A DNA stretch of 56,611 nt, taken from an uncultured Bacteroidales bacterium (GTDB taxonomy: Bacteria > Bacteroidota > Bacteroidia > Bacteroidales > UBA932). The translations under genes were made by a program, and so were the position numbers. The stretch spans positions 1 to 56,611 of the forward strand of contig ONLD01000014.1 in assembly GCA_900318565.1 (NCBI GenBank). Direction: 5' to 3'. The notes beneath the pieces are model-generated. The model made no database searches and was not told where the DNA came from. It saw only the letters and a list, made by a program, of their open reading frames with translations. This document shows, piece after piece, positions 25,662-33,906 of this stretch. The stretch's first letter is position 1; the number at the start of each line of letters is the position of its first letter.

Positions 25662-25697
25662 GGGGGCTGTCCGGAAAAGGACGGCCCCCATTTTTTT
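25662..25697 (+). terminator. Attenuator terminator upstream of trpB
   Basis: GGGGGCTGTCC (25662-25672) pairs with GGACGGCCCCC (25679-25689), 11 bp with one G-U, loop GGAAAA, followed by A and seven T (25691-25697). It lies 43 bases after the leader stop and 29 bases before the trpB ATG. A smaller hairpin CCGGC/GCCGG lies at 25634-25648. Confidence 0.85.
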
Positions 25698-25726
25698 GAT
25701 TATAGGTTAGTTATAAATATAGTATT

Positions 25727-27091
25727 ATGAGACAGAAAAAATTTATGCTTCCGGAGTCCGAGATTCCGACCCATTTCTTCAACATCCAGGCTGTGATGCC
25801 CAACAAGCCACTCCCCTTCCTGAATCCGGCTACAAAGCAGCCTCTGAAGCCTGAGGACCTCTACCCCATCTTCTGCAAGGCCTGCGCCGACCAGGAGCTC
25901 AACCAGACCGACGAATGGATCCCTATCCCTGAAGCCGTCCGCGAGCAGTATGCCGCATACCGCTGTACTCCGCTGGTGCGCGCTTATGAACTCGAGGCCG
26001 CCCTCGGCACGCCCGCGCACATCTACTTCAAGAACGAGAGCGTATCGCCCGCCGGAAGCCATAAACTCAATTCTGCCATAGCCCAGGCATACTATGCCAA
26101 GGAGCAAGGCATCACGAACCTGACCACCGAGACCGGCGCCGGCCAGTGGGGCGGCGCCCTGAGCTACGCCACCAAGAAGTTCGGCATCGACTGCGCCGTC
26201 TATATGGTCAAGATAAGTTACGAGCAGAAACCTTACAGACGCAGTATTATGCAGACCTTCGGTGCCGCCATCACTCCTTCCCCGTCGATGTCCACACGCG
26301 CCGGAAAGGACATCCTCACCAAGAATCCCAACGACCAGGGCTCCCTGGGCTGCGCCATATCCGAGGCCATCGAGCTTGCAGTGACCACCCCCAACTGCAA
26401 GTACGCGCTTGGCTCCGTGCTCAACCACGTCTGCCTGCACCAGAGCATCATCGGCCTCGAAGCGGAAAAGCAGATGGAACTGGCCGGAGAGTATCCGGAC
26501 ATCGTAATCGCTTGCTTCGGCGGCGGTTCCAACTTCTCCGGCATCGCCTATCCGTTTATGCGCCACAATATCCAGGACGGCAAAAAGACCCGTTTCATCG
26601 CGGCCGAGCCGTTCTCCTGCCCTAAGCTCACACGCGGCAAATTTGAATATGACTTCGGCGACGAGGCCGGAATGACACCTCTCCTTCCTATGTACACCCT
26701 CGGCCACACCTTCAAGCCGGCCTCAATCCACGCCGGCGGCCTCCGTTATCACGGAGCCGGCGTCATCCTCAGCCAGCTGATGAAAGACGGCCTGATGGAA
26801 GCCGTGGACATCGAACAGAGAGACTCCTTCGCCGCAGGCATCCTCTTCGCCCGCACGGAAGGCATTATTCCTGCTCCGGAGTCCTGCCACGCCATTGCAG
26901 CCACAATCAACGAAGCTCTCAAGTGCAAAGAAACCGGCGAACAGAAAACCATCCTCTTCAACCTCTCCGGCCACGGCTTCGTGGATATGGCAGCCTATGA
27001 CAGCTACTTCTCCGGCGAGATGCAGAACTACCACATATCCGACGAGGAGCTCGCGAAGTTCATCAAAAGCGCCGACGCCCTGAACGAGTAG
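25727..27091 (+). CDS. trpB: Tryptophan synthase beta chain, TrpB2 type
   Basis: A 454-aa PLP enzyme making tryptophan from indole and serine. The Schiff-base lysine is Lys113 in AGSHKLNSA; the phosphate-binding glycine loop is CFGGGSNFSG; ETGAGQWG is also conserved. The N-terminal extension, the length (TrpB1 is about 400 aa) and details such as KNESVSPAGSHK place it with TrpB2, which often works without TrpA, salvaging free indole. No other trp gene is adjacent. The gene is preceded by a Trp leader peptide and terminator, so expression should rise on Trp starvation. It converges with the DAHP synthase gene with 18 bases between the stops. Confidence 0.96.
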   Translation: MRQKKFMLPESEIPTHFFNIQAVMPNKPLPFLNPATKQPLKPEDLYPIFCKACADQELNQTDEWIPIPEAVREQYAAYRCTPLVRAYELEAALGTPAHIYFKNESVSPAGSHKLNSAIAQAYYAKEQGITNLTTETGAGQWGGALSYATKKFGIDCAVYMVKISYEQKPYRRSIMQTFGAAITPSPSMSTRAGKDILTKNPNDQGSLGCAISEAIELAVTTPNCKYALGSVLNHVCLHQSIIGLEAEKQMELAGEYPDIVIACFGGGSNFSGIAYPFMRHNIQDGKKTRFIAAEPFSCPKLTRGKFEYDFGDEAGMTPLLPMYTLGHTFKPASIHAGGLRYHGAGVILSQLMKDGLMEAVDIEQRDSFAAGILFARTEGIIPAPESCHAIAATINEALKCKETGEQKTILFNLSGHGFVDMAAYDSYFSGEMQNYHISDEELAKFIKSADALNE

Positions 27092-27109
27092 GCAAAAGAC
27101 GGCAAGATT

Positions 27110-28138
27110 TCAGAGCGCTTCGGCCAGTTCCAGGACGAGGCGCTCTGTTTTTTCCCATCCCAGGCACGGGTCGGTAATTGAGCAGCCGTAACGGTGCTCC
27201 CCCGACTTCTGCGCTCCGTCCTCGATGTAAGACTCTATCATAAGCCCTTTTACGAGACCGCGTACCGTAGCGCATTCCCTGGCGCTGTGCAGCACTTCCT
27301 TCGCTATCCTGCCCTGCTCCAGATACTGCTTGCCGGAGTTGGAATGATTGCAGTCCACGATGACGGCGGGATTGGCGTAGCCTCCTGCGGCATACAGGTC
27401 CGACAGGCGCCGCAGGTCTTCGTAGTGGTAGTTGGGGTGGCTGGTGCCGTGGCTGTCCACGTAGCCGCGCAGGATTGCGTGCGCATACGGATTGCCCTTG
27501 CTGGATACATCCCAGTTACGGTATATGAACGAATGGCCGTGCTGGGCCGCGTTGATGGAATTCATCATCACCGAAAGGTCGCCGCCGGTAGGGTTCTTCA
27601 TTCCCACGGGGATGTCAAGCCCGCTCGCCACGAGCCTGTGCTGCTGGTCCTCGACGCTCCTTGCGCCCACCGCCACGTAAGACAGCAGGTCGGAAAGGAA
27701 CTGGTGGTTCTCGGGATACAGCATTTCGTCGGCACACGAGAAGCCCGTCTCCTCCAGCGCGCGCAAGTGCAGCTTGCGTATGGACACGAGCCCCTTGAAC
27801 AGGTCGGGGTCGGCTATGGGGTCGGGCTGATGCAGCATCCCCTTGTAGCCGGCACCTGTCGTGCGGGGCTTGTTGGTGTAGATGCGGGGCACTATAACTA
27901 TCTTATCCTCAACCTTCTCCTGCAAGGGGCGCAGGCGGGAGATATAATCTATCACCGAATCCTCCCTGTCGGCCGAGCAGGGACCTATGACCAGCAGCAA
28001 CTTATCGGAGCTGCCGTCGAGCACGCTGCGTATCTCCTTGTCATTCTCGGCCTTACGCTCTGCAGCTTCAGCCGAAGCTCCATACATTCGCTTTAATTCC
28101 TGCGGGCTGAACAGCTCGCGGTTGAATCTCATATTCAT
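27110..28138 (-). CDS. aroG: 3-deoxy-7-phosphoheptulonate (DAHP) synthase, class I
   Basis: A 342-aa DAHP synthase of the AroF/G/H type, condensing PEP and erythrose 4-phosphate at the entry to the shikimate pathway. Seen in order: LLVIGPCSADRED, PRTTGAGYKGMLHQPD with the PEP/E4P-binding KPRTT, WVAVGARS-like SYVAVGARSVEDQQHR, GMKNPTGGD, and IVDCNHSNSGK with the metal His and Asp. The symbol follows the E. coli isozymes only by family; which amino acid inhibits it is not clear. There is no fused chorismate mutase, unlike the fused type in some Bacteroidota. It is the last gene of the pheA-aroB-aroC-aroEK-tyrA operon, 9 bases after tyrA. MNM at the start gives a second ATG two codons later. Confidence 0.93.
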   Translation of the reverse strand: MNMRFNRELFSPQELKRMYGASAEAAERKAENDKEIRSVLDGSSDKLLLVIGPCSADREDSVIDYISRLRPLQEKVEDKIVIVPRIYTNKPRTTGAGYKGMLHQPDPIADPDLFKGLVSIRKLHLRALEETGFSCADEMLYPENHQFLSDLLSYVAVGARSVEDQQHRLVASGLDIPVGMKNPTGGDLSVMMNSINAAQHGHSFIYRNWDVSSKGNPYAHAILRGYVDSHGTSHPNYHYEDLRRLSDLYAAGGYANPAVIVDCNHSNSGKQYLEQGRIAKEVLHSARECATVRGLVKGLMIESYIEDGAQKSGEHRYGCSITDPCLGWEKTERLVLELAEAL

Positions 28139-28147
28139 ATCAGTCTG

Positions 28148-28999
28148 TCATTTATCAAACAATGCCCTGCGCTCCGTGGAAAGGCGCATAAGCTCGCGCA
28201 GCCGCTGCGAATCCCCCACCGCCACGGCCTCGCGTATATCCGCCATCTGGCCGATGAACAAATCCAGCTGCGAAAGCAGCTCATCTTTATTGAGCAGGAA
28301 CAATTCGCTCCACATTTCGTCGTTGATTCTCGCAATACGCGTCAGGTCCCTGAACGAGTCTCCCGTATAGGCGGACATATGCCGCACGTCCTTGCAGGTC
28401 ATAAGCCCCACGGCGATGCAGTGCGTCAGCTGGCTGAGGAAACCGATCATCTCGTCGTGCTTCTCCGGGCTGAGGCGCGAAATGCGCTCAAAGCCCAGCG
28501 TCCGTCCGAGCTCTTCTATCTCCAGAATCGCCGCTTCACTGTTGGAGGGAGTGGGGGTGACTATGAAATTAGCGCCCTTGAAAATGCGGCAGTCGGCGTT
28601 GCGGACCCCGTACACCTCGCGTCCGGCCATAGGGTGGGCCCCCACGAATTCCAGGTCCGGGCGCAGCATCTCCTGCACCTTCCCCACTACGGAACCTTTG
28701 ACCCCGGTCACGTCGGTAAGCAGTGCTCCGGGCTTGATAAGATGCTGATTATCGGCAATCCACTTCAAGAACACGTGCGGATAAAGCGCGAAAACCAGGA
28801 TATCATAACGACCCACGAAATCGGCATCCGGGGATATCGTACCGCAATCAATCAGCCCCTTCTGCAGGGCATAGTCTATGCTTTCCCGGCTGCGGGTCAC
28901 GGCCCCGACCTCGAAGCCCTCGCGCTTAAGAGCCTCTGCGTAACTGCCGCCGATGAGCCCGAGGCCCACAATCAATATTTTCTTTCCCTTAAGCGACAT
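28148..28999 (-). CDS. tyrA: Prephenate dehydrogenase
   Basis: A 283-aa NAD(P)-dependent dehydrogenase converting prephenate to 4-hydroxyphenylpyruvate for tyrosine. The Rossmann loop VGLGLIGGSYAEAL is at residues about 11-24; DVTGVKGSVV and the signature GAHPMAGREVYGV, which holds a catalytic-site His, follow; the C-terminal half is helical as in the family (MIGFLSQLTHCIA, SFRDLTRIA). There is no chorismate mutase domain and no ACT domain. Its start overlaps the end of the aroE-aroK fusion by 11 bases, a sign of coupled translation, and DAHP synthase follows after 9 bases. Confidence 0.95.
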   Translation of the reverse strand: MSLKGKKILIVGLGLIGGSYAEALKREGFEVGAVTRSRESIDYALQKGLIDCGTISPDADFVGRYDILVFALYPHVFLKWIADNQHLIKPGALLTDVTGVKGSVVGKVQEMLRPDLEFVGAHPMAGREVYGVRNADCRIFKGANFIVTPTPSNSEAAILEIEELGRTLGFERISRLSPEKHDEMIGFLSQLTHCIAVGLMTCKDVRHMSAYTGDSFRDLTRIARINDEMWSELFLLNKDELLSQLDLFIGQMADIREAVAVGDSQRLRELMRLSTERRALFDK

Positions 29000-30224
29000 A
29001 CTTTTCCAATTCTTCTACGGCCTGTCCGGGAGCGCCGTCGTTGCTGATTGTTATGTCCGCCACCTGCCGGTAGCGAGGCAAACGCCTTTCATACAGAGAC
29101 ATAAGAGCTTCCCTGGAGCCGGAAAGAGGCCTTCCCGATCCGGGCTCCAGCAGCATAGGATTCCGTTCCAGGAAGCAGAGCAGGCCGTTATGGCGCAGAA
29201 GGCGTATGTTTTCATCCTTCAGCACTGAGCCGCCCCCTGTCGCGATTACAAGTCCCTGCTCGGCGGCAAGCGACTCGATGGCCGCAGTCTCGCGGGCCCT
29301 GAAGCCGGCCTCGCCTTCGCGGGCAAAAATCTCGGGAATCTCCATACCGGCCTGCAGCACGATTACCTCATCCGTATCCACGAAACGGCGGCCGCAGCTC
29401 CCGGCAAGGGCCTTTCCAACCGTGGTCTTGCCGCAGGAAGGCATTCCGCAGAGCACTATGTTCTGCTTCGAGCGAAGCAGGCGCTGATACTCCACCTCCG
29501 CAACACCGTCAGGGAGAGGCTCTCCCGTAAACAGCTCGCGGGCGCGTATTGCCTGGCCCACAAGCATATAAAGGCCGCCTTCGGAGGGGATGCCTTTGGC
29601 TGCGGCATCCAGCACGAGGCGGGTACGGAGCGGATTATAGACACAGTCAAGCACTCCGCGAAGCCCCTCAAGCGCTTCAAGGTCCAGGATTCTCCCCTGC
29701 CAGTCGGGATACATCCCCACGGGAGTGGCGTTCACGACGATATCGCAACCGCCCCAGCTCCCAGGATCGGAAAGCGGCAGTTCGTCTTCCAAGCCAGGAT
29801 TCCGCACCGCATTCCGCACGCTCACGGCATCCATAGATATGGCGGCGGCACGCACCGCCTTTGCGGCGCCGCCCCGGCCCAGTATGACCGTGCGGGCTCC
29901 GGCGAAATCCACTCCGGCGTGGCGCGCAAGAAGGCAAAAACCGTCAAAATCGGTATTGTGGCCGTACAGCTCGCCGCCGCGGTTGACAATAGTATTGACG
30001 GCGCCGCTGCGCACGGCAGACTCCGCCAGGTGGTCCAGATGCGGCATAACCGCCTGCTTATAGGGGATGGTCACGTTGACGCCCTTGAAACCGCGCTCCC
30101 GAAGGAATGGCGCAAGGGCATCGGGGCTCAACTCCCGCAATTCGTACGGATCGGAAGAAAGCGCCCCGTGGATTTCCCTGGAAAAACTGTGGCCGAGCTT
30201 TTCGCCTATGAGTCCGTAAATCAT
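28989..30224 (-). CDS. aroEK: Shikimate dehydrogenase - shikimate kinase fusion
   Basis: A 411-aa two-domain enzyme. Residues 1 to about 245 are shikimate dehydrogenase: LIGEKLGHSFSREIH, catalytic Lys56 in VTIPYK, Asp92 in HNTDFDG, the NADP loop GRGGAAKA (116-123), and the C-terminal GLYMLVGQA. Residues from about 255 are shikimate kinase: Walker A GMPSCGKT (260-267), DTDE, and ATGGGSV. The two enzymes perform consecutive steps (3-dehydroshikimate to shikimate to shikimate 3-phosphate), so the fusion joins pathway neighbours. No stop or ribosome site separates the domains. It begins 1 base after the aroC stop and overlaps tyrA by 11 bases. Confidence 0.95.
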   Translation of the reverse strand: MIYGLIGEKLGHSFSREIHGALSSDPYELRELSPDALAPFLRERGFKGVNVTIPYKQAVMPHLDHLAESAVRSGAVNTIVNRGGELYGHNTDFDGFCLLARHAGVDFAGARTVILGRGGAAKAVRAAAISMDAVSVRNAVRNPGLEDELPLSDPGSWGGCDIVVNATPVGMYPDWQGRILDLEALEGLRGVLDCVYNPLRTRLVLDAAAKGIPSEGGLYMLVGQAIRARELFTGEPLPDGVAEVEYQRLLRSKQNIVLCGMPSCGKTTVGKALAGSCGRRFVDTDEVIVLQAGMEIPEIFAREGEAGFRARETAAIESLAAEQGLVIATGGGSVLKDENIRLLRHNGLLCFLERNPMLLEPGSGRPLSGSREALMSLYERRLPRYRQVADITISNDGAPGQAVEELEKYVA

Positions 30225-30225
30225 T

Positions 30226-31326
30226 CTATTTCAAGTAATCGGTTCCGAAACGAAGAGAAAGCATATCGCAGAGCACTATGGCCGTCAGGCTGGTGACCAC
30301 TATGCAGACGCGCCGTACGATGGCCGGGTCGTGCCGGCCGTTTATGCGCAGTTCCGTGCTTTCCAGGCTGTCCAGCCGCACGGATTCCTGCGGCAGCGAG
30401 ATGGACGGGGTAGGCTTCACCACAGAATTGAAAATCACGGGCATACCGTTGGATATGCCGCCGTTGATTCCGCCGCTGCGGTTGGTGCGGGTGCGCACCT
30501 CGCCGTCGCGTATGCAAAAAGGGTCGTTGGCCTGCGAGCCGCGCATCGAAGCGAGCGCGAAGCCGGCGCCGAATTCTATGCCCTTGATACCGCCAATGGA
30601 CAGCACCGCATTGGCGATAGCGCCTTCAAGCGAAGTGAACCACGGCTCCCCCACCCCTGCGGGAAGCGAGCAGACGGCAGTCTGGATTATGCCGCCCACG
30701 GAGTCTCCGGCGGCCTTTGCCTCGAGTATGCCTTTTTCCATAGCTTCCCTGCAATCGGAAATGACAGGGAAATCTTTCTCTGCGATGCTCCCGATCTGCC
30801 TCCTCAACACGGCATCATCGACATCCTCGAAAGGACGGTCCTCAACTCCCGCGCAGGACAGGATGTGGGTGCCGAGAGTAATGCCCTTGCGCCGGAGAGC
30901 TTCGATTGCTATGGCGCCAGCCGCAACTATCCCGGCCGTAATGCGTCCGCTGAAGTGCCCGCCGCCCCGCCAGTCCTCGAAGCCGCCGTACTTGACGGAA
31001 GCCGCGAAATCAGCGTGCGAGGGCCGGGGAATATTCAGATTCCGGGCGTAATCCTCACTGCGTGTATCCTCGTTGGGGATAAGTATGCAGATGGGAGAGC
31101 CCGTGGTGCAGCCTTCAAACACGCCGCTGACCACGCGGAAAGCATCTTTTTCGCGGCGCGCCGTGTCGGTCCTGCCGGACGGGCGGCGCAGGGAAAGCTG
31201 GGAAGCGATAAACTCCTCGCTCACGGGGATGCCGGGGGCGAGGCCGTCCAGGACGGCGCAAACCATCGCCCCGTGCGACTCTCCGCTGAGAGTCAGAATC
31301 ACGCTGGTGCCTATACTGTTTTTCAT
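30226..31326 (-). CDS. aroC: Chorismate synthase
   Basis: A 366-aa FMN-dependent enzyme converting EPSP to chorismate. Signatures: GESHGAMVCAVLDG near the N-terminus with the conserved His, RRPSGRTDTARREKD, IPRPSHADFAASVKYG where most members have RPGHAD, the GGGHFSGRITAG block, GAGFALASMRGSQAND, and RTNRSGGINGGISNG at the FMN/substrate site. The length is normal. The start overlaps aroB's stop by 4 bases (ATGA) and the aroE-aroK fusion starts 1 base after the stop, so the cluster is translationally coupled. Confidence 0.97.
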   Translation of the reverse strand: MKNSIGTSVILTLSGESHGAMVCAVLDGLAPGIPVSEEFIASQLSLRRPSGRTDTARREKDAFRVVSGVFEGCTTGSPICILIPNEDTRSEDYARNLNIPRPSHADFAASVKYGGFEDWRGGGHFSGRITAGIVAAGAIAIEALRRKGITLGTHILSCAGVEDRPFEDVDDAVLRRQIGSIAEKDFPVISDCREAMEKGILEAKAAGDSVGGIIQTAVCSLPAGVGEPWFTSLEGAIANAVLSIGGIKGIEFGAGFALASMRGSQANDPFCIRDGEVRTRTNRSGGINGGISNGMPVIFNSVVKPTPSISLPQESVRLDSLESTELRINGRHDPAIVRRVCIVVTSLTAIVLCDMLSLRFGTDYLK

Positions 31327-32339
31327 TTGCGGGATTGAATTAACTGTCTTAAACTGTCCTCGTCAGCCCACTCGAAGCGGAATTCTCCAGGCTTGTCCAC
31401 CAGGACCAGCTTCACGGCGGCGCCGTTGCGTTTCTTGTCCTTGAGGGCGTAGGCCAGCAGCTCATCGGCGCCGAACGGGTCGGAGGTCGGAAGGCCGAAT
31501 TTTTCCAGCAGGCGGGCTATCCTGCCGTGGGCCTCACCGGCTGATGTGTACATCATACCGGCCGCTACGGCTTCCCCGTGGTAGAAAGGCGCAGGAGTCT
31601 TTGCCGAGGCGGCTTCGATGGCGTGGCCAATGGTGTGGCCGAAATTAAGCACCGCACGCAGGCCCTTCTCCTGAGGGTCCCGGGCCACCACTTCAATCTT
31701 TATGCGCAGGGCGGAAGCTATGACTTCCGGCAGCACGGGGCCGAGGTCGGGAGTCTGCTCAAGCAGGGAGAACAGCCCGGCGTCACTTGTGGCGGCCATT
31801 TTCACCACCTCGGCGACGCCCTCGGCAAACAGCCTGGAGTCCAGGGTCAGAAGGGTGTCGGGATCGATCAGGACCGCCGAAGGGTTGTGGAACGCGCCCA
31901 CTATGTTCTTGACGCCACGGAAGTTGACGGCCGTCTTGCCGCCCACGGACGAATCCACTTGCGAGAGCAAGGTCGTGGGCACATTGTAGTATTCTATACC
32001 CCGCTGATAGACGGCAGCGGCAAAGCCCGCAATGTCTCCCACAACGCCTCCGCCCACCGCTACCACGGCGTCGCTCCTCGTGAATCCGAGACGCAGCAGT
32101 TCATCCAGGATGGAAAGCAAGGTCTCGGGAGTCTTGGCGCCTTCTCCCTGCGGGATGGTCAGCAAGCTGCCTTCCCGGCACTGCCTGAGAATCGTGCGCG
32201 CATAGTCTTCCGGCACTCCGGAATCGGTCACCACCAGCACTTTACGGCGCAGGTCCAGCAGCCTTCCCGCTTCTGCGAGCAGGCCGCGTCCTATCCTGAT
32301 ATCATAGGCATCCTGGCCGAAGTGGCAGTGCAGTGTCAT
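31323..32339 (-). CDS. aroB: 3-dehydroquinate synthase
   Basis: A 338-aa NAD- and metal-dependent enzyme making 3-dehydroquinate from DAHP. The NAD-binding VAVGGGVVGDIAGFAAAVYQRG, VPTTLLSQVDSSVGGKTAVNF, and the metal ligands in RAVLNFGHTIGHAIE and FYHGEAVAAGM are all present. The start MTLHCHFG (32339) was chosen because it overlaps the pheA stop by 4 bases and the family fold begins there; a longer in-frame form would run 45 bases into pheA. It overlaps aroC by 4 bases. Confidence 0.96.
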   Translation of the reverse strand: MTLHCHFGQDAYDIRIGRGLLAEAGRLLDLRRKVLVVTDSGVPEDYARTILRQCREGSLLTIPQGEGAKTPETLLSILDELLRLGFTRSDAVVAVGGGVVGDIAGFAAAVYQRGIEYYNVPTTLLSQVDSSVGGKTAVNFRGVKNIVGAFHNPSAVLIDPDTLLTLDSRLFAEGVAEVVKMAATSDAGLFSLLEQTPDLGPVLPEVIASALRIKIEVVARDPQEKGLRAVLNFGHTIGHAIEAASAKTPAPFYHGEAVAAGMMYTSAGEAHGRIARLLEKFGLPTSDPFGADELLAYALKDKKRNGAAVKLVLVDKPGEFRFEWADEDSLRQLIQSRK

Positions 32340-33430
32340 ATTTTGATGCTTTTGTATGCTCCTATCATCTTGAGACGGTCGCATACTGTTTCCAGCTGGC
32401 GCAGCAGGTCGCGGCCGTTTTCGGTGCCGACGCCGCCTTCGAGCTCGGCGAAGAAGTAGTGGTTCCAGAGAGGGCCGGCTACGGGGCGGCTGTGCAGCGA
32501 AGACATATTGAATCCGTGCGAGCCTATGATATTCAGAATCTTGGCAAGGGCGCCGGCCTCGTTGCGCACCGTAAATACGAGTATGAAGTGCTCTCCTTCG
32601 GTCTCGGGCTGGCTGGTTTTGTTGCGGGCCCGCGAGAACACGGCGAAGCGCGTCTGGTTGGCGACGGCCGAATTGATTCCGGCCTCGAGCACTTCAAGGC
32701 CGTAGAGAGAGGCCGTCTGGCGGGAAGCGATGGCGCCGATGCTCTTGTCCGCAGTCGAGGCCACGTATTCAGCGGCGGCGGCCGTGTTGCTGAATTCACG
32801 GACGTCGAACCCCCGCTCGGTTATGAAACGGGCGCACTGGGCAAGGGCCTGAGGATGGCTCACGACCGTGCGTATGTCTTCGGGGCGGGCTCCGGGGATG
32901 CCTAGCAGGTTCTGGTGTACATCCAGCTCGAGCATAAGATTTATGTAGAGGCTGCCCTGGAAAGTCAGGTCCATCACGCCGCCCACATCGCCCGCGAAGC
33001 TGTTTTCGATCGGGAGGATGGCGGTGTCGGCCTCCCCGGTCTCACAGGCCCTGTAGGCGCTTTCGAAATCGGGATACGGCACTATGTCGGCCTGGGGGAA
33101 GATGCTCTCGGCGGCGATGTGGGCAAAGGCTCCGGGGACGCCGCAATAGGCTATTTTCATCCCGTTCATCAGGCGACCCTGATATGCTTTGGACAGCTTC
33201 ATCAGGTCGCGCAGGAACAATACATAGTATTCCTGTATCGCCGGGTCCGCGATGTTGCCGGCGTTGCGGGCTATGACCCGTTCTTCCTGCGCGGCGTCGA
33301 GTATTGGCAGGCCGTTGCCTTTCTTGTAGTCGAGCACCTTGCCTGCGAGGCGCATTCTCCGCTCGAAGAGGGATGCTATTTCTTTATCGACTTCCGCTAT
33401 GCCCTGCCGGGCTTCTTCCAATTCGTTCAT
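32336..33430 (-). CDS. pheA: Bifunctional chorismate mutase/prephenate dehydratase
   Basis: A 364-aa P-protein for phenylalanine synthesis. Residues 1-90 are an AroQ-type chorismate mutase helix bundle (IAEVDKEIASLFERRMRLAGKV). Residues about 91-275 are prephenate dehydratase, starting MKIAYCGVPGAFAH and holding the catalytic Thr-Arg-Phe in ANQTRFAVFSR. Residues about 283-360 are an ACT domain (GALAKILNIIGSHGFNMSSLHSRP), which binds Phe for feedback control in relatives. It is the first aromatic gene of the operon; a GC hairpin and 74 bases separate it from the rubredoxin gene upstream. No leader peptide rich in Phe codons was found. Confidence 0.95.
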   Translation of the reverse strand: MNELEEARQGIAEVDKEIASLFERRMRLAGKVLDYKKGNGLPILDAAQEERVIARNAGNIADPAIQEYYVLFLRDLMKLSKAYQGRLMNGMKIAYCGVPGAFAHIAAESIFPQADIVPYPDFESAYRACETGEADTAILPIENSFAGDVGGVMDLTFQGSLYINLMLELDVHQNLLGIPGARPEDIRTVVSHPQALAQCARFITERGFDVREFSNTAAAAEYVASTADKSIGAIASRQTASLYGLEVLEAGINSAVANQTRFAVFSRARNKTSQPETEGEHFILVFTVRNEAGALAKILNIIGSHGFNMSSLHSRPVAGPLWNHYFFAELEGGVGTENGRDLLRQLETVCDRLKMIGAYKSIKI

Positions 33431-33453
33431 AGAGTGCTGTGATTAATGAGAAA

Positions 33454-33482
33454 GACGCGTGGCCGAAACCGAGCCGCGCGTC
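33454..33482 (-). terminator. Hairpin between rubredoxin and pheA (weak terminator)
   Basis: GACGCGTGGC (33454-33463) pairs with GCCGCGCGTC (33473-33482) with one mismatch. On the minus strand it is followed by TTTCTC, a poor T tract, so partial read-through from the rubredoxin promoter into pheA is possible. Confidence 0.45.
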
Positions 33483-33504
33483 CTTTGTTTTGGAGTCGTG
33501 CGGA

Positions 33505-33639
33505 TTACTGTTCGGGCTCGAACATATCTTTACCTACTCCGCAAAGGGGGCAGAGCCAGTCTTCGGGGAGCTTGTCAAAAGGTACGCCTTCGACTTCTTC
33601 GTCATAGACGTGTCCGCAAACGGTGCAAACGTATTTCAT
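33505..33639 (-). CDS. Rubredoxin
   Basis: A 44-aa one-iron electron carrier. The two Cys-x2-Cys pairs are Cys5/Cys8 ([12 protein letters not shown]) and Cys30/Cys33 ([13 protein letters not shown]), with the usual [13 protein letters not shown] stretch between. It is slightly shorter than typical rubredoxins (about 52 aa) but the fold elements are all present. Rubredoxins in anaerobes pass electrons to peroxide- or superoxide-detoxifying enzymes; no partner gene lies beside it. A full TTTG-N19-TATATTTG promoter precedes it. It is in front of, and possibly co-transcribed with, the pheA operon. Confidence 0.95.
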   Translation of the reverse strand: MKYVCTVCGHVYDEEVEGVPFDKLPEDWLCPLCGVGKDMFEPEQ

Positions 33640-33661
33640 ATCTTTAGTTTTTATATTCTTG

Positions 33662-33692
33662 CAAATATAATCAATCTCCGATATAAATCAAA
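33662..33692 (-). promoter_or_regulatory. Promoter of rubredoxin (and perhaps the aromatic operon)
   Basis: On the minus strand TTTG (33692-33689), 19 bases, then TATATTTG (33669-33662): a perfect match to the Bacteroidota -33/-7 consensus, 22 bases upstream of the rubredoxin ATG. Confidence 0.75.
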
Positions 33693-33725
33693 TACCCTTC
33701 TCCCGACTGCTGCTGCGCTATCCGC

Positions 33726-33796
33726 CAAAATGTCGGCCTATTTGACAAAATGTCTTGATTTTCAGACAATTAGGCAGAAAAATAGGACAAAATGTA
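33726..33796 (+). promoter_or_regulatory. Three phased CAAAATGT repeats upstream of hsp20
   Basis: CAAAATGTC at 33726-33734 and 33746-33754, CAAAATGTA at 33788-33796. Starts are 20 and 42 bases apart, about two helical turns each. The middle copy sits in GACA-AAA-TGTC, an inverted repeat. They lie 111-181 bases before the Hsp20 ATG and may bind a regulator. Confidence 0.4.
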
Positions 33797-33837
33797 CAAA
33801 AATTCAGGATGGTCCCGGATTTGAGATTACATTAAGC

Positions 33838-33860
33838 GTCCGGCGTCCCAGACGCAGGAC
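33838..33860 (+). other. Hairpin in the region 5' of hsp20
   Basis: GTCC-G-GCGTC (33838-33847) pairs with GACGC-A-GGAC (33851-33860) around CCA: 9 pairs and one mismatch. It is 46 bases before the ATG and does not cover the AGGAG ribosome site near 33893, so it is not an obvious RNA thermometer. Confidence 0.35.
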
Positions 33861-33906
33861 CTTGAAACAAAAACAATAACAAATTTAAATTATAGGAGAT
33901 TTTATT

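Noticed and set aside
33431-33504. Phe leader peptide in front of pheA
   Set aside because: No short frame with consecutive Phe codons is present; the hairpin has only a poor T tract.
33838-33906. RNA thermometer in the hsp20 leader
   Set aside because: The visible hairpin does not mask the AGGAG ribosome site and no U-rich pairing to it was found.
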